Shown here: piece by piece, positions 25,175 to 36,522 of the stretch
Position numbering within the stretch: position 1 is the first letter of the stretch
Layout of the letters: each line of letters begins with the position of its first letter
DNA from: Kordiimonas sp. SCSIO 12610
Lineage (GTDB): Bacteria > Pseudomonadota > Alphaproteobacteria > Sphingomonadales > Kordiimonadaceae
DNA: 64,000 nucleotides
Assembly: GCF_024398015.1 (NCBI RefSeq)
Contig: NZ_CP073747.1
Location: 2,304,501-2,368,500, forward strand
Direction: 5' to 3'
Notes under the pieces: generated by a model
What the model was told of the DNA's origin: nothing
What the model saw: only the letters and a program-made list of their open reading frames with translations
Databases searched by the model: none
Translations under genes and position numbers: made by a program

Positions 25175-28100
25175 TTATTCAGTGCCTGTGATCAATTCAA
25201 CATTCAAGCAAAGCGATCTCATTTCCTTCACAAGTACGTTGAAGGATTCTGGAATACCTGCCTCGAATGTATCATCACCGCGAACAATTGCTTCATAGAC
25301 TTTCGTACGACCAGAAACGTCATCCGATTTCACAGTCAACATTTCCTGAAGCGTATAAGCAGCACCATATGCCTGAAGTGCCCACACTTCCATCTCACCG
25401 AAGCGCTGACCACCAAACTGGGCCTTACCACCAAGCGGCTGTTGGGTCACAAGGCTGTATGGGCCAATTGAACGGGCGTGGATCTTATCATCAACAAGGT
25501 GATGCAGTTTCAACATGTAAATGTAACCAACAGTTACTTTACGGTCGAATTTTTCACCAGTACGACCATCATAAAGATCAACCTGACCAGAACCGTCAAG
25601 GCCTGCTTCTTCCAAAAGCTCAACGATATTCTGCTCAACAGCACCGTCAAACACCGGCGTACCCATTGGAACACCGTTCGTAAGGTTACCAGCGAGCTCA
25701 ATGATCTGATCATCATTCAATTCAGCAACATCGCTTTCATACTGCTTGTCACCGTAAACGCGCTTGAACTTATCACGCATATCATCAAGGTTTTCAGCGC
25801 CGTGACGGTATGCATCCAGCATCCCATCAATCTGACGGCCAAGACCGCGTGATGCCCAACCAAGGTGAGTTTCCAAAATCTGCCCCACGTTCATACGTGA
25901 TGGTACACCAAGCGGGTTCAGCACAACATCAACTGGTGTGCCGTCCTCAAGGTGAGGCATATCTTCAATCGGCATGATGCGAGAGATAACCCCTTTGTTA
26001 CCGTGGCGACCAGCCATCTTATCACCAGGCTGAAGCTTACGCTTAACGGCTACGAAGACTTTAACCATCTTCAAGACGCCAGGCTGAAGCTCGTCACCAC
26101 GCTGGAGTTTTTCAATCTTGATATCAAAACGTTGCTGAAGTGACGCACGACTTTCATCAAACTGACCGCGAAGCGCTTCGATAGTTGTCATCGCTTCTTC
26201 ATCATCAACGGCGATATCCCACCACTGAATTTTAGTAAGTTCAGCGAGGGCTTCCTCTGTAACAACATTACCTTTCTTAAGATCTTTGTTGCCTGAAGTA
26301 ACCGTGCGGCCCAGAAGCAATGGCTTCAAACGACCATAGATGTTGCGCTCAAGAATACCGCGCTCATCTTCGCGGTCTTTCGTAAGACGCTCAATCTCTT
26401 CACGTTCGATAGTCAGAGCACGCTCATCCTTGTCAACACCGTGACGGTTGAAGACACGAACCTCAACAATTGTACCAGCAACACCAGGTGGCAAACGAAG
26501 TGATGTATCACGAACATCAGAAGCTTTCTCACCGAAGATCGCACGAAGGAGTTTCTCCTCTGGCGTCATTGGGCTTTCGCCTTTTGGTGTAATCTTACCA
26601 ACAAGGATATCACCAGGATGAACTTCTGCACCGATGTATACGATACCAGCCTCATCAAGGTTCTTCAGGCCCTCTTCACCCACGTTAGGAATATCACGTG
26701 TGATTTCCTCTGGACCAAGCTTCGTATCACGTGCCATCACTTCGAATTCCTCGATATGGATCGAAGTAAAGACATCTTCTTTCACGATACGCTCTGAAAT
26801 AAGGATTGAATCCTCAAAGTTGTAACCATTCCAAGGCATGAACGCCACAAGTGCGTTACGGCCAAGCGCCAGATCACCAAGTTCCGTAGACGGTCCATCA
26901 CAAATGATGTCGCCTTTGCGGATTTCATCACCCACTTTCACAAGTGGACGCTGGTTAATACATGTGTTCTGGTTTGAACGCTGGAATTTCTGAAGCGTGT
27001 AGATATCAACGCCTGACTTACCAGGATCCAAATCTTCTGTTGCGCGGATAACGATACGTGTTGCGTCAACCTGCTCCACAATACCTGTACGGCGAGCAGC
27101 AATCGCAGCACCACTATCGCGAGCAACAACGCTTTCCATACCAGTTCCAACAAACGGTGCTTCAGCACGCACAAGCGGAACGGCCTGACGTTGCATGTTT
27201 GATCCCATCAATGCGCGGTTCGCGTCATCGTTTTCAAGGAACGGGATCAAGGATGCCGCAACAGATACAAGCTGCTTCGGTGATACGTCCATCAGGTCAA
27301 TATTGCCAGGCTGTGACATAATAAACTCGCCGGCTTCACGACATGACACAAGGTCATTTGCGAAACTACCATCGTCATTCAAATCAGCATTTGCCTGCGC
27401 AACTGTGTATTTGGTTTCTTCCATTGCCGACAAGTAGATAACTTCTTCTGTTACCTTGCCATCAACAACTTTACGATATGGGCTTTCAATAAAGCCATAC
27501 TTGTTAACCTGCGCATATGTAGCCAACGAGTTGATCAAACCAATGTTTGGTCCCTCTGGTGTCTCAATCGGGCAGATACGACCATAGTGCGTTGGGTGTA
27601 CGTCACGAACCTCAAAGCCCGCACGCTCACGCGTCAAGCCACCAGGGCCAAGCGCTGACATACGACGCTTGTGAGTAATTTCTGATAGTGGGTTCGTCTG
27701 GTCCATAAACTGCGAAAGCTGTGAAGAACCAAAGAATTCACGTACAGAAGCCACAACAGGCTTCGCATTGATAAGGTCATGCGGCATCACTGTATCGATA
27801 TCAACAGATGACATACGCTCACGGATCGCACGCTCCATACGAAGAAGACCGATGCGATATTGATTTTCCATCAACTCACCAACCGAGCGAACACGGCGGT
27901 TACCAAGGTGGTCAATATCGTCGATTTCGCCCTGACCATTCTTAAGAGAGATAAGTGTCTTAAGCGTTTCAAGAATATCTTCACGGCGAAGAACACCAAC
28001 TGTGTCTTCACAGTCGAGGTTCAAGCGCATGTTCATTTTCACACGGCCAACGTCAGAAAGGTCATAACGCTCTGCATCAAAGAACAGGCTATAGAATAAT

Positions 28101-29272
28101 GCCTCCGCTGTTTCTTTTGTAGGCGGCTCACCCGGGCGCATAACTTTGTAGATTTCAGCTAATGCACCATCAAGCGTTTCAACCTTGTCTGCTTTAAGCG
28201 TATTTCTAAGGAACACACCTGTTGCAGCGTCATCAACATTGAGAACGCGAATTTCATCAACACCTGTTGCAGAGAGAGCTTCAATGGTTTCTTCTGTCAA
28301 CTCGTCACCAGCTTCAACATAGATCGCACCAGTGTTTTCATTGATGATATCGTCAGCAGCAAATTGACCGATGATCATATCTTCAGGAACCAAAATTCCT
28401 TCAACACCACCACTTTCAAGCTTCTTCACCAAACGAGGTGTGATCTTCTTACCAGCTTCTACGACAACTTCGCCGCTATCGGCGTCAACCAGATCAAAAT
28501 CAGGTTTCTGACCACGCCATGCATCAGCGTTAAACGGCACACGCCATCCACCTTCTGCGCGTGTATAGCTCATAGTGTCATAGAAATAATGAAGAATATC
28601 TTCAGATGACAGACCAAGCGCATACATCAACGTTGTCGCAGGTAATTTACGGCGACGGTCAATACGAACGTTTACGATGTCTTTGGCATCAAATTCAAAA
28701 TCGAGCCAAGAGCCACGGTAAGGAATTACACGAGCAGCAAACAGGAATTTACCTGATGAATGTGTTTTCCCTTTATCATGATCGAAGAACACACCAGGAG
28801 AACGGTGCATTTGAGATACGATAACACGCTCCGTACCATTAACAACGAAGGTACCGTTATCAGTCATCATAGGCAGGTCGCCCATGTATACATCTTGTTC
28901 TTTAATATCGAGAACGGATTTCGCTTCTGTTTCCGGGTCAATCTCGAAAACAATCAGGCGTAGTGTAACGCGAAGCGGAGCTGCGTATGTAATATCGCGC
29001 TGCTGACATTCTTCAACGTCATACTTGGGCTCTTCAAGCTCATACCGGACATATTCAAGCGAGGCAGTTCCCGCAAAATCTTGTATCGGAAATACTGATT
29101 TCAAAACTTTTTCCAGCCCTGAACTCAGTCTTTCTTCTTCCGTAGCTCCCGGCTTAAAGAAATGGTCATAGGATTGACGCTGAACCTCAATAAGGTTTGG
29201 CATCTCAGTCACCTCGAAAATACGACCGAAATCTTTCCGTACACGCTTACGACCAGTAAATGAAGTCGCCAT
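25175..29272 (-). CDS. rpoB: DNA-directed RNA polymerase subunit beta
   Basis: RNA polymerase beta, 1365 aa. The frame extends upstream to 29386, but the ATG at 29272-29270 gives the family N-terminus ([16 protein letters not shown]) and has GAGGG just before it. The rifampicin pocket ([20 protein letters not shown] followed by [12 protein letters not shown]) keeps the Asp, His and Ser residues whose changes give resistance, so the allele looks sensitive. The C-terminal switch region [20 protein letters not shown] is complete. Confidence 0.98.
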   Translation of the reverse strand: MATSFTGRKRVRKDFGRIFEVTEMPNLIEVQRQSYDHFFKPGATEEERLSSGLEKVLKSVFPIQDFAGTASLEYVRYELEEPKYDVEECQQRDITYAAPLRVTLRLIVFEIDPETEAKSVLDIKEQDVYMGDLPMMTDNGTFVVNGTERVIVSQMHRSPGVFFDHDKGKTHSSGKFLFAARVIPYRGSWLDFEFDAKDIVNVRIDRRRKLPATTLMYALGLSSEDILHYFYDTMSYTRAEGGWRVPFNADAWRGQKPDFDLVDADSGEVVVEAGKKITPRLVKKLESGGVEGILVPEDMIIGQFAADDIINENTGAIYVEAGDELTEETIEALSATGVDEIRVLNVDDAATGVFLRNTLKADKVETLDGALAEIYKVMRPGEPPTKETAEALFYSLFFDAERYDLSDVGRVKMNMRLNLDCEDTVGVLRREDILETLKTLISLKNGQGEIDDIDHLGNRRVRSVGELMENQYRIGLLRMERAIRERMSSVDIDTVMPHDLINAKPVVASVREFFGSSQLSQFMDQTNPLSEITHKRRMSALGPGGLTRERAGFEVRDVHPTHYGRICPIETPEGPNIGLINSLATYAQVNKYGFIESPYRKVVDGKVTEEVIYLSAMEETKYTVAQANADLNDDGSFANDLVSCREAGEFIMSQPGNIDLMDVSPKQLVSVAASLIPFLENDDANRALMGSNMQRQAVPLVRAEAPFVGTGMESVVARDSGAAIAARRTGIVEQVDATRIVIRATEDLDPGKSGVDIYTLQKFQRSNQNTCINQRPLVKVGDEIRKGDIICDGPSTELGDLALGRNALVAFMPWNGYNFEDSILISERIVKEDVFTSIHIEEFEVMARDTKLGPEEITRDIPNVGEEGLKNLDEAGIVYIGAEVHPGDILVGKITPKGESPMTPEEKLLRAIFGEKASDVRDTSLRLPPGVAGTIVEVRVFNRHGVDKDERALTIEREEIERLTKDREDERGILERNIYGRLKPLLLGRTVTSGNKDLKKGNVVTEEALAELTKIQWWDIAVDDEEAMTTIEALRGQFDESRASLQQRFDIKIEKLQRGDELQPGVLKMVKVFVAVKRKLQPGDKMAGRHGNKGVISRIMPIEDMPHLEDGTPVDVVLNPLGVPSRMNVGQILETHLGWASRGLGRQIDGMLDAYRHGAENLDDMRDKFKRVYGDKQYESDVAELNDDQIIELAGNLTNGVPMGTPVFDGAVEQNIVELLEEAGLDGSGQVDLYDGRTGEKFDRKVTVGYIYMLKLHHLVDDKIHARSIGPYSLVTQQPLGGKAQFGGQRFGEMEVWALQAYGAAYTLQEMLTVKSDDVSGRTKVYEAIVRGDDTFEAGIPESFNVLVKEMRSLCLNVELITGTE

Positions 29273-29460
29273 GCTTCGCCCTCGTTTTCTAAAATTTTTA
29301 GCCTGACTGTCGCTATCCACGCCCCAATCAAGCATACCAAATAGCCATTTAGATGCACAATGTACCTTAAACGGCTGAAATTCCAAGTTTTTTCAGATAT
29401 TCACATATTTCATATCTGAAACGGTGGTTATTTTATCGTCCTCACCTTTCAAAGACGCCG

Positions 29461-29489
29461 AAAGGCCGAGTGCATGAACACACCCGACC
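29461..29489 (-). promoter_or_regulatory. Attenuator-like hairpin between rplL and rpoB
   Basis: Minus strand: 9-bp stem (GGTCGGGTG paired with CACTCGGCC, two G-U pairs), 8-nt loop, then only TTT. It lies 24 nt after the rplL stop. E. coli has a partial terminator at this place that lowers rpoBC relative to rplJL; the short T-run fits a leaky one (inference). Confidence 0.55.
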
Positions 29490-29512
29490 CTTGGTAAAAG
29501 TAACTTAAGAAA

Positions 29513-29887
29513 TTACTTAAGTTCAACTTTCGCACCAGCAGCTTCAAGCTTACCTTTAAGCTCTTCTGCTTCGTCTTTAGAAACGCCTTCTTTAACTGGC
29601 TTAGGAGCACCTTCAACAAGGTCTTTTGCTTCCTTAAGACCAAGACCAGTGATGCCGCGTACTTCTTTAATCACGTTGATTTTCTTCGCACCAGCGTCAG
29701 CAAGAATTACGTCAAACTCGTCTTTCTCTTCAGCAGCAGCTTCACCGCCAGCAGCAGCTGGACCAGCTACAGCAACAGCAGCAGCGGCAGAAACGCCCCA
29801 TTTTTCTTCAAGCATTTTTGAAAGCTCAGCAGCTTCCAGAACAGTCAATGCAGACAATTCTTCAACAATCTTTTCAAGATCAGCCAT
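29513..29887 (-). CDS. rplL: 50S ribosomal protein L7/L12
   Basis: Stalk protein L7/L12, 124 aa, recruiting GTPase factors. N-terminal dimerisation domain ([20 protein letters not shown]), Ala-rich hinge near residues 37-50, and C-terminal domain with [20 protein letters not shown]. Follows rplJ by 97 nt. Confidence 0.98.
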   Translation of the reverse strand: MADLEKIVEELSALTVLEAAELSKMLEEKWGVSAAAAVAVAGPAAAGGEAAAEEKDEFDVILADAGAKKINVIKEVRGITGLGLKEAKDLVEGAPKPVKEGVSKDEAEELKGKLEAAGAKVELK

Positions 29888-29984
29888 GATCTTATCTCCA
29901 ATATATTAGCCCTAAATATGTAATGGGCTGAATTTAAATCGTACAATCAGGCGACCAAGGCCACCTGGGTTTCCATTAAATAGA

Positions 29985-30503
29985 CTAAGCTGCGTCTGTA
30001 TTGCCGTAAGCACCAAACACACGAGCGAGCTGACCAGCAGGCGCCTGAGTAACAGAAGCAACCTTCTGCGCAGGAGCTTGAATAAGGCCAACAAGTTTAC
30101 CGCGAAGCTCATCAAGTGATGGCAAGCTAGCAAGAGCTTTCACACCATCAACGTCCAGAACCGTCTGATCCATGCCACCACCAAGAATACGAAGCTTTTC
30201 GTTTTTCTTAGCAAATTCAGCAAGAATTTTAGGCGCTGCAACAGCGTCACCTTCAGCATAACCAATTGCTGTAGGGCCTGTGAACAAATCTGCGATACCT
30301 TCGTAGTCAGTACCTTTCAGCGCAAGACGAGTTAGCCGGTTTTTAGTAACTTTCAAGCTTGCTCCAGCTTCGCGCATTTGCGAACGCAAGTCAGTAATTT
30401 CCGCAACACTCAAGCCATCATAGTGAACTACGATAACAGAAGCAGATGCAGAAAAAACTTCATGCATGGAAGCAATCAGTTCCTGTTTCTCGGCTCTTTC
30501 CAC
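29985..30503 (-). CDS. rplJ: 50S ribosomal protein L10
   Basis: Stalk base protein L10, 172 aa from the GTG at 30503-30501. An upstream start at 30533 in the same frame gives ten extra residues foreign to the family; the GTG has GGAG 8 nt upstream and yields [17 protein letters not shown]-terminal helices that bind L12 dimers are present. Preceded by a long leader. Confidence 0.95.
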   Translation of the reverse strand: MERAEKQELIASMHEVFSASASVIVVHYDGLSVAEITDLRSQMREAGASLKVTKNRLTRLALKGTDYEGIADLFTGPTAIGYAEGDAVAAPKILAEFAKKNEKLRILGGGMDQTVLDVDGVKALASLPSLDELRGKLVGLIQAPAQKVASVTQAPAGQLARVFGAYGNTDAA

Positions 30504-30868
30504 TTTCTCGTCTCCAACTTTGAAAATCACCACCCGAGAGAGTATGATTTTCGTTTAATTGAGCCATGCATTCTCTGAAGTCAGAGGATACATTCCTCTG
30601 TCCGAGGGTTTAAGCTTACGCTTAGGCTCCGTTAGAGCGAACGAACCTTGTTCGACTTATGGAAACCACGATCGCTATCTTAAAAAGACAACAATTCTTT
30701 AACCCCGTCTCATACAGGCCAGATTTTAAACTTTGAAGGTCTATAACTAGAAACACACTTCAAAGCACCTGTAATCTCGGACAGTTTACTAGCGCACAAG
30801 CAATACACCCGCCTATGCGATCGGCCAGCTCCATCCAAAGACAAAACTGACCAAATCCTTATCAGCGA
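30504..30868 (-). promoter_or_regulatory. Probable L10-type leader of rplJL
   Basis: A 365-nt gap between rplA and rplJ with no gene. In many bacteria this leader folds and binds the L10-L12 complex to repress rplJL. Here the minus strand contains several stem-loops, the clearest being CAGAGGA/TCCTCTG (5-nt loop) about 80 nt before the rplJ start, and a purine-rich stretch ending GAGACGGGGTTAAAG. I did not identify the kink-turn with certainty, nor a promoter. Confidence 0.5.
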
Positions 30869-31564
30869 TTACTCGCTAAGAGTTGCAACATCAATTTTAA
30901 GGCCAGGGCCCATTGATGACGTCACGCCAACACGCTTAACGTAAGTACCTTTAGCGCCTGATGGCTTCGCTTTAACAACAGCATTGATGAATGTGTTAAC
31001 ATTCTCAACGATCTTGTCAGCGTCAAAACTTGCCTTTGCGACACCACCGTGAATAATACCAGCCTTCTCAACGCGGAACTCAACCTGACCAGCTTTGGCA
31101 GCTTCCACAGCAGCCTTAACATCCATAGTTACAGTACCAAGCTTCGGGTTTGGCATCAGACCTTTAGGACCAAGGATCTTACCAAGGCGACCAACAACAG
31201 CCATCATATCCGGAGTTGCGATGCAACGCTCAAAATTGATCTCGCCTTTTTGACAAGCTTCCATCAAATCTTCTGCACCAACTACGTCAGCGCCAGCTTC
31301 TTTCGCTTCATCAGCCTTAGGACCGCGAGCGAACACAGCAACACGTACTGTTTTACCTGTACCATTAGGAAGCGATACAACGCCGCGAACCATCTGATCA
31401 GCGTGACGTGGGTCAACACCAAGGTTCATTGACACTTCGATTGTTTCGTCGAATTTAACCGCCGAGCGATCTTTAAGAACACTTACAGCTTCTTCAACAG
31501 TGTAAAGCTTTTCGCGGTCAAGACCTTCGTAAGCTTTCTGCATTCTTTTTGCTACTTTTGCCAT
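30869..31564 (-). CDS. rplA: 50S ribosomal protein L1
   Basis: L1, 231 aa, stalk protein that helps release E-site tRNA and in E. coli represses its own operon. Motifs [19 protein letters not shown] and [19 protein letters not shown] are present. Four nt downstream of rplK. Confidence 0.98.
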   Translation of the reverse strand: MAKVAKRMQKAYEGLDREKLYTVEEAVSVLKDRSAVKFDETIEVSMNLGVDPRHADQMVRGVVSLPNGTGKTVRVAVFARGPKADEAKEAGADVVGAEDLMEACQKGEINFERCIATPDMMAVVGRLGKILGPKGLMPNPKLGTVTMDVKAAVEAAKAGQVEFRVEKAGIIHGGVAKASFDADKIVENVNTFINAVVKAKPSGAKGTYVKRVGVTSSMGPGLKIDVATLSE

Positions 31565-31568
31565 CGTA

Positions 31569-31997
31569 TTAGCCCTTCACCTCAAGACCCATAGAACGAG
31601 CAGAACCTTCGATGATAAGCATCGCAGCTTCAATGTCGTTCGCGCTAAGGTCAGCCATTTTCGCTTCAGCAATCTCACGAACCTGATCTTTTGTCACAGA
31701 ACCCGCAACAGCACGACCAGGAGTAGAACCACCAGACTTAAGGCCAGCCGCTTTCTTTAAAAAGTAAGAAGCAGGAGGTGTTTTAGTGACAAATGTGAAT
31801 GATTTATCAGCAAAAATAGTCAAGATAGTCGGGATTGGCATCCCTTGTTCCATCTTCTGTGTTTGCGCATTAAACGCCTTACAGAATTCCATGATGTTTA
31901 CACCACGCTGACCAAGCGCAGGACCAATTGGAGGTGACGGATTGGCTTGACCAGCCGGCACCTGCAGCTTTAAATAGCCGTCAATCTTCTTCGCCAT
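31569..31997 (-). CDS. rplK: 50S ribosomal protein L11
   Basis: L11, 142 aa from the ATG at 31997-31995 (AAAGGG just before it); a longer frame to 32018 was trimmed. It binds the GTPase centre and is needed for RelA activation. [20 protein letters not shown] start and the C-terminal [20 protein letters not shown] are typical. The 111-nt gap from nusG holds a small hairpin (AGGATC/GATCCT) and an imperfect GTGC-rich stem that could be an L1 site, but I see no secure promoter. Confidence 0.97.
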   Translation of the reverse strand: MAKKIDGYLKLQVPAGQANPSPPIGPALGQRGVNIMEFCKAFNAQTQKMEQGMPIPTILTIFADKSFTFVTKTPPASYFLKKAAGLKSGGSTPGRAVAGSVTKDQVREIAEAKMADLSANDIEAAMLIIEGSARSMGLEVKG

Positions 31998-32108
31998 TTT
32001 ATTCCCTTTCAAAAACAAACAGGATCAACTGATCCTAGGGGTGCGCGGTACGACCAATGACGGGCCTCCCGCACGCTTTAGCCTGAACAAACGCTCAAGC
32101 AATAAACT

Positions 32109-32645
32109 TTATGTAATCTTTTCAACTTGTGTGTACTCAAGCTCAACAGGCGTTGCACGACCAAAGATCGAAACAGACACTTTCAAGCGAGCACGGTCCT
32201 CGTCAACACCCTCAACCATACCATTGAAGGACGCAAACGGACCGTCGATAACTTTTACTTCTTCACCAACTTCGTAAACAATATTCGGACGTGGGCGCTC
32301 AACACCTTCCTCAACCTGGTTAAGGATACGAGCTGCCTCTGCATCGGAAATCGGGCTCGGCTTACCTTGCGGCCCCAAGAAACCAGTTACTTTCGCATGG
32401 GCGTTGACTAGATGGTATGTATCATCTGTCAGAACCATTTTAATTAATACATAGCCTGGGAAGAACTTCTTCTCGGCTGTAACTTTTTTACCCTTACGAA
32501 CCTCGATAACTTCTTCAGTTGGGACGATAACCTCATCAACCAACCCATCAAGGCCTTGCTGAATAGCCTGCTCTTGAATAGCGGCAGCAACTTTATTCTC
32601 AAAACCGGAATAAGCGTGGATAATATACCAACGTGTCTTAGCCAT
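32109..32645 (-). CDS. nusG: Transcription termination/antitermination factor NusG
   Basis: NusG, 178 aa from the ATG at 32645-32643 with GGAGG upstream. N-terminal NGN domain ([20 protein letters not shown], then [10 protein letters not shown]) binds RNA polymerase; the C-terminal KOW domain ([20 protein letters not shown]) contacts Rho or S10. Directly follows secE. Confidence 0.98.
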   Translation of the reverse strand: MAKTRWYIIHAYSGFENKVAAAIQEQAIQQGLDGLVDEVIVPTEEVIEVRKGKKVTAEKKFFPGYVLIKMVLTDDTYHLVNAHAKVTGFLGPQGKPSPISDAEAARILNQVEEGVERPRPNIVYEVGEEVKVIDGPFASFNGMVEGVDEDRARLKVSVSIFGRATPVELEYTQVEKIT

Positions 32646-32646
32646 C

Positions 32647-32844
32647 CTAGCCTCCAAATCCCAAGAGCCACTGAATGCCAGCATTCAAGACAAAATCAAC
32701 ACCAAGGAAAAACACTGCCATAATTGTAACCATCACAAAAACCATAAAAGAAGTTACCGTCGCCTCCTTCGGAGTCGGCCAAGTCACTTTCGAACCTTCG
32801 CGTTGTACCTGACGTACAAATTCACCCGGGTTGGTTTTTGCCAT
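32647..32844 (-). CDS. secE: Preprotein translocase subunit SecE
   Basis: SecE, 65 aa, single-span type usual outside enterics. ATG at 32844-32842 with AAGGA upstream; a longer upstream frame was trimmed. The amphipathic helix with [20 protein letters not shown] precedes one transmembrane helix ([19 protein letters not shown]). One base separates its stop from the nusG ATG. Confidence 0.96.
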   Translation of the reverse strand: MAKTNPGEFVRQVQREGSKVTWPTPKEATVTSFMVFVMVTIMAVFFLGVDFVLNAGIQWLLGFGG

Positions 32845-32978
32845 TATGACATCCTTCTTCCAAATCGTCCCACCAGAACCTGATAGCTTAAGCGAGAAAA
32901 AGTTCTTATCTATTTGTTTCACAAGTATATATTTCAACTTATCAAACAAACAATCTCAGCTACATGCCCTATCAAGTT

Positions 32979-33054
32979 TGGCAGGGGCGGAGGGACTCGA
33001 ACCCCCGACACCCGGTTTTGGAGACCGGTGCTCTACCAACTGAGCTACGCCCCT
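32979..33054 (-). tRNA. tRNA-Trp (anticodon CCA)
   Basis: 76-nt cloverleaf on the minus strand with encoded CCA end. Acceptor AGGGGCG/CGCCCCT, D-arm GCTCAGTTGGTAGAGC, anticodon loop CTCCAAA (CCA read at positions 34-36), T-arm GGGGGTTCGAGTCCCTC. It precedes secE-nusG, an arrangement common in proteobacteria. Confidence 0.97.
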
Positions 33055-33088
33055 AAACTTAACAAAACAGCAATACTAGGTGGTGCGG

Positions 33089-33115
33089 TTTACAGCCGAA
33101 GTGCCTAGGTTGCAA
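33089..33115 (-). promoter_or_regulatory. Possible promoter of tRNA-Trp-secE-nusG
   Basis: A promoter is needed here because a terminator lies just upstream. The best candidate is TTGCAA at 33115-33110 with TGTAAA at 33094-33089 (15-nt spacer; TAAACC gives 17), followed by a GC-rich CGCACC. The match is modest. Confidence 0.35.
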
Positions 33116-33180
33116 GCATTTTTTTTACTATAAAAAATATAGTATAAATCTGAAGACCAATGCCGAGGTATCCAGACATG

Positions 33181-33206
33181 AAAAACGGGCTGATTAAATC
33201 AGCCCG
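33181..33206 (-). terminator. Rho-independent terminator after tuf copy 2
   Basis: Minus strand: perfect 9-bp stem CGGGCTGAT/ATCAGCCCG with a 3-nt loop (33186-33206) followed by TTTTT. It ends the tRNA-Tyr/tRNA-Gly/tuf unit 18 nt after the tuf stop. Confidence 0.92.
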
Positions 33207-33223
33207 CCTTTAAAAACGTTCTA

Positions 33224-34414
33224 TTATTCGATAATAGTTGAGACGACGCCAGCGCCCACAGTACGGCCACCTTCACGGATCGCGAAACGAAGACCTTCGT
33301 CCATCGCGATTGGCGCGATAAGCTGAACTGTTAGGTTCACGTTATCACCAGGCATAACCATCTCTGTACCTTCTGGTAGCTCAACTGTACCTGTCACGTC
33401 AGTTGTACGGAAGTAGAACTGTGGACGGTAGTTAGCAAAGAATGGTGTGTGACGGCCACCCTCGTCTTTTGACAGGATGTATGTCTCTGCTGTGAATTTT
33501 GTGTGCGGTGTGATCGAACCAACGTGCGCAAGAACCTGACCACGCTCAACATCGTCACGTGCAACACCACGAAGAAGCGCACCAATGTTATCGCCTGCTT
33601 CACCTTGATCAAGAAGCTTACGGAACATTTCAACACCAGTAACTGTTGTTTTCGCTGTATCCTTGATACCAACGATCTCAATCTCGTCACCAACTGTTAC
33701 GATACCACGCTCTACACGGCCTGTCACAACTGTACCACGACCAGAGATAGAGAATACGTCCTCAACAGGCATTAGGAACGCGCCGTCAATAGCACGATCA
33801 GGTTGTGGGATATATTCGTCAACAGCAGCCATCAGCTCAAGGATCTTCTCTTTACCGATGTTGTCGTCACGACCTTCCATTGCAGCAAGGGCAGAACCCG
33901 CAACAATCGGAATATCATCACCAGGGAATTCATAGTCAGAAAGAAGTTCACGAACTTCCATCTCTACAAGCTCAAGAAGCTCTTCGTCGTCAACCTGGTC
34001 AACTTTGTTCAAAAATACTACAAGCGCTGGTACACCAACCTGACGTGCAAGAAGGATGTGCTCACGTGTTTGTGGCATTGGTCCGTCTGCTGCGTTAACA
34101 ACAAGGATACCACCGTCCATCTGTGCAGCACCAGTGATCATGTTCTTCACATAGTCAGCGTGACCTGGGCAGTCAACGTGCGCATAGTGGCGTGCTTCTG
34201 TTTCATACTCAATGTGAGCTGTTGAAATCGTAATACCACGCTCACGCTCTTCAGGAGCCTTGTCGATGTTCGCAAAATCAACCGCTTCACCGCCTTGTAC
34301 TTCTGATAAAACTTTAGAAATCGCAGCTGTCAACGTCGTCTTACCATGGTCTACGTGACCAATCGTTCCAATGTTACAGTGCGGCTTATTCCGCTCAAAC
34401 TTTTCCTTAGACAT
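33224..34414 (-). CDS. tuf: Elongation factor Tu, copy 2
   Basis: EF-Tu, 396 aa, protein identical to the copy at 16162-17352. By direct base comparison the genes differ at four third-codon positions, while flanks are unrelated, which points to gene conversion. This copy sits downstream of tRNA-Tyr and tRNA-Gly and upstream of tRNA-Trp-secE-nusG, like E. coli tufB. A terminator directly follows. Confidence 0.98.
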   Translation of the reverse strand: MSKEKFERNKPHCNIGTIGHVDHGKTTLTAAISKVLSEVQGGEAVDFANIDKAPEERERGITISTAHIEYETEARHYAHVDCPGHADYVKNMITGAAQMDGGILVVNAADGPMPQTREHILLARQVGVPALVVFLNKVDQVDDEELLELVEMEVRELLSDYEFPGDDIPIVAGSALAAMEGRDDNIGKEKILELMAAVDEYIPQPDRAIDGAFLMPVEDVFSISGRGTVVTGRVERGIVTVGDEIEIVGIKDTAKTTVTGVEMFRKLLDQGEAGDNIGALLRGVARDDVERGQVLAHVGSITPHTKFTAETYILSKDEGGRHTPFFANYRPQFYFRTTDVTGTVELPEGTEMVMPGDNVNLTVQLIAPIAMDEGLRFAIREGGRTVGAGVVSTIIE

Positions 34415-34525
34415 TGCCCGTCTTCCTTACAAGCCAGTCCCATGATGTCACATCATGGGCTTTATCCATCGACCCAACAGCATCAAATGATACTGCATGA
34501 AAAAGACGCCCTGAGGGCGTTAAAT

Positions 34526-34599
34526 TGGAGCGGGTGAAGGGAATCGAACCCTCGTCGTAAGCTTGGAAGGCTTCTGCTCTACCATTGAGCTACACCCGC
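34526..34599 (-). tRNA. tRNA-Gly (anticodon TCC)
   Basis: 74-nt tRNA on the minus strand with encoded CCA. Acceptor GCGGGTG/CACCCGC, D-arm GCTCAATGGTAGAGC, anticodon loop CTTCCAA (TCC), T-arm GAGGGTTCGATTCCCTT. It lies 111 nt upstream of tuf copy 2. Confidence 0.96.
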
Positions 34600-34655
34600 A
34601 TATCATCTTACCGACACCAGACACCTTACCCGTAACAATTGGGATAAGGGAAAGG

Positions 34656-34741
34656 TGGTGGAGGGAGCAGGATTCGAACCTGCGTACTCATACGAGAACG
34701 GATTTACAGTCCGTCGCCTTTAACCACTCGGCCATCCCTCC
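34656..34741 (-). tRNA. tRNA-Tyr (anticodon GTA)
   Basis: 86-nt class II tRNA on the minus strand with long variable arm and encoded CCA. Acceptor GGAGGGA/TCCCTCC, anticodon loop CTGTAAA (GTA), T-arm GCAGGTTCGAATCCTGC. First gene of the tRNA-tuf unit. Confidence 0.96.
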
Positions 34742-34787
34742 GACTGCGACTACGAAAAGAGCGTATCCTTTCGAAACAGTGAGGCGC

Positions 34788-34815
34788 AATATGCCCATAT
34801 CTTTTGTCATGTCAA
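34788..34815 (-). promoter_or_regulatory. Sigma70 promoter of tRNA-Tyr/tRNA-Gly/tuf
   Basis: Minus strand: consensus -35 TTGACA at 34815-34810, 16-nt spacer, -10 CATATT at 34793-34788, directly followed by GCGCCTC. The stretch ATATTGCGC is shared exactly with the rpsL promoter at 20577, suggesting common stringent control. Confidence 0.8.
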
Positions 34816-34987
34816 CATCAACTTAGCGACTTTTTATTTTTTTTGGTCAGATAAACATTTTGAGAACAGGATTTTCAGCCCAAACCCAGCATTATCGCAG
34901 ACTAATGAGTGTCACGTTTTAAATTGGAAACTTCGCTTTCAACTCCTATAATCTGGAGAATTACCGAATTATATTAAGAGTGAAATA

Positions 34988-36094
34988 GTGACTCCGAGTA
35001 AAACCTCAACAAAATCGAAACTTCACACCCGGCTGTTTGGCTACATTCACTCCTCAAATGACCCAGTATACCTGTACACTTTCGAAAATAGTAATGGTTC
35101 GTCCGTATCAGTTACAAATCTGGGTGCCGCGATCACATCGATTAATATACCTGATCATCAAGGTAACTGCGAGGACATAACCCTTGGCTTCGACACGCCT
35201 CAGGACTATCTGGATCACACAGCATATTTTGGCGCGACAATTGGCCGGTTTGCAAATCGCATACAAAATGGGCGGTTTTCGCTGAATGGTAAAAGCTATC
35301 AACTTAACCAAAATGAAAACCGTCATTGTTTGCATGGTGGCCATAGCGGATTTGATACGAAGCTATGGCAAGCAAACATCATACAAGGTCAAGACGGTAA
35401 CGACCTATTGGCACTGAGTTTGGAGAGCCCGGACGGAGACGAAGGGTTTCCTGGACAATTAAATATCAAGACGCTTTTCAGTTTCGACGGTACCGATTTA
35501 AAAATCAAATATTTGGCAACCACCAACAAAACCACAATCATCAACCTTACAAATCATTGCTATTTTAACTTAAAGGGTCACAGGTACGGCTTAGCGACAG
35601 ACCATAATCTAATGATCAAAGCATCCGATTACACACCCCTTAACAGTGATTACACACCGCTCGGCGAAATTAGATCAGTATTCGATAGCCCGTTTAATTT
35701 CAATCAAACCAAGCCAATCAGGCAGGATATAAACGCTGAGCATCCCCAGATTAACCTAGCAAACGGATATGATCACAATTGGGTACTTAACGGCTATGAA
35801 GATGAGACACTTAAGCATGCAGCGCGCCTTTCCTGCCCTGAAACGCTGCGAACACTAGATATCTACACGGATCAGCCCTGCATACAGTTCTATTCCGGTA
35901 ATTTTATTCCTGCTGCCCCAGCAGGCAAAGGTAACATACAGTACCAACCAAGAAGCGGTATCTGCCTGGAAGCGCAAGGTTTTCCAGATAGCCCGAATAA
36001 CCCAAATTTTCCTCAGAGCATTTTAAGACCCGAAGACACTTACACCAAACACATTACATATAGATTCGGCGTATTGGGAAAAAACTATACTTAG
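34988..36094 (+). CDS. Aldose 1-epimerase (galactose mutarotase family)
   Basis: GalM-type enzyme, 368 aa, interconverting alpha and beta anomers of aldohexoses. Family motifs seen: RFANRIQNGRFSLNGKSYQL, the LHGG turn near residue 117, the catalytic-site His in NLTNHCYFNL, and the C-terminal Glu in GICLEAQGFPDSPN. GTG start at 34988; no ATG is available nearby and the ribosome-binding site is weak, so the exact start is uncertain. No signal peptide. It stands alone, without other sugar genes, so its substrate cannot be inferred from context. Confidence 0.9.
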   Translation: MTPSKTSTKSKLHTRLFGYIHSSNDPVYLYTFENSNGSSVSVTNLGAAITSINIPDHQGNCEDITLGFDTPQDYLDHTAYFGATIGRFANRIQNGRFSLNGKSYQLNQNENRHCLHGGHSGFDTKLWQANIIQGQDGNDLLALSLESPDGDEGFPGQLNIKTLFSFDGTDLKIKYLATTNKTTIINLTNHCYFNLKGHRYGLATDHNLMIKASDYTPLNSDYTPLGEIRSVFDSPFNFNQTKPIRQDINAEHPQINLANGYDHNWVLNGYEDETLKHAARLSCPETLRTLDIYTDQPCIQFYSGNFIPAAPAGKGNIQYQPRSGICLEAQGFPDSPNNPNFPQSILRPEDTYTKHITYRFGVLGKNYT

Positions 36095-36522
36095 AAACCA
36101 TACTCATCACCGATCAGACACATAATAATATTGCGTCAACACCGTAATAATCTTTAGTTACACACTAAAATGTGAGCATTAGGCTATTAAAAGATAACAA
36201 AGCAGTGAGATTTTTCGTGAAAATATACACGAAAAAAATGGCAGTTATCACATCTCTCTCAAAACAAATCTGATCCTGCAATCTGGGTTTGACCTCGGAT
36301 AAAATCCCTTCATATTTCCGTTCAAGCGCAAAGAGTTACAGCTTTGAATTAAGCGGTAACCGTTCGTGCGTTACGTTGGCAATTAAGAGAAGATAAATCC
36401 GTGTGTAGATGTATGAGTTCCACCGAACTTTCTCGAAACCAACAAAAAGAATGGGGACAGCTGCATATTAAAATATGCGGAAAGGGAATATCGCCGCTAA
36501 GGCGATCATGAAAGGGACTTTG
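36095..36522. other. 428-nt gap between galM and the barrel gene
   Basis: AT-rich, no convincing gene. It contains an inverted repeat at 36211-36236 and a small GCATAT/ATATGC hairpin just before the barrel gene. No secure promoter was identified. Confidence 0.5.
36211..36236. repeat. 9-bp inverted repeat
   Basis: TTTTTCGTG and CACGAAAAA are perfect complements separated by 8 nt. There is no T-run after it on either strand, so it is not a standard terminator; it could be an operator for the downstream barrel gene. Confidence 0.5.

Noticed and set aside
36413-36511. 32-codon frame upstream of the barrel gene
   Set aside because: No ribosome-binding site and it overlaps the barrel gene's leader; no supporting feature.
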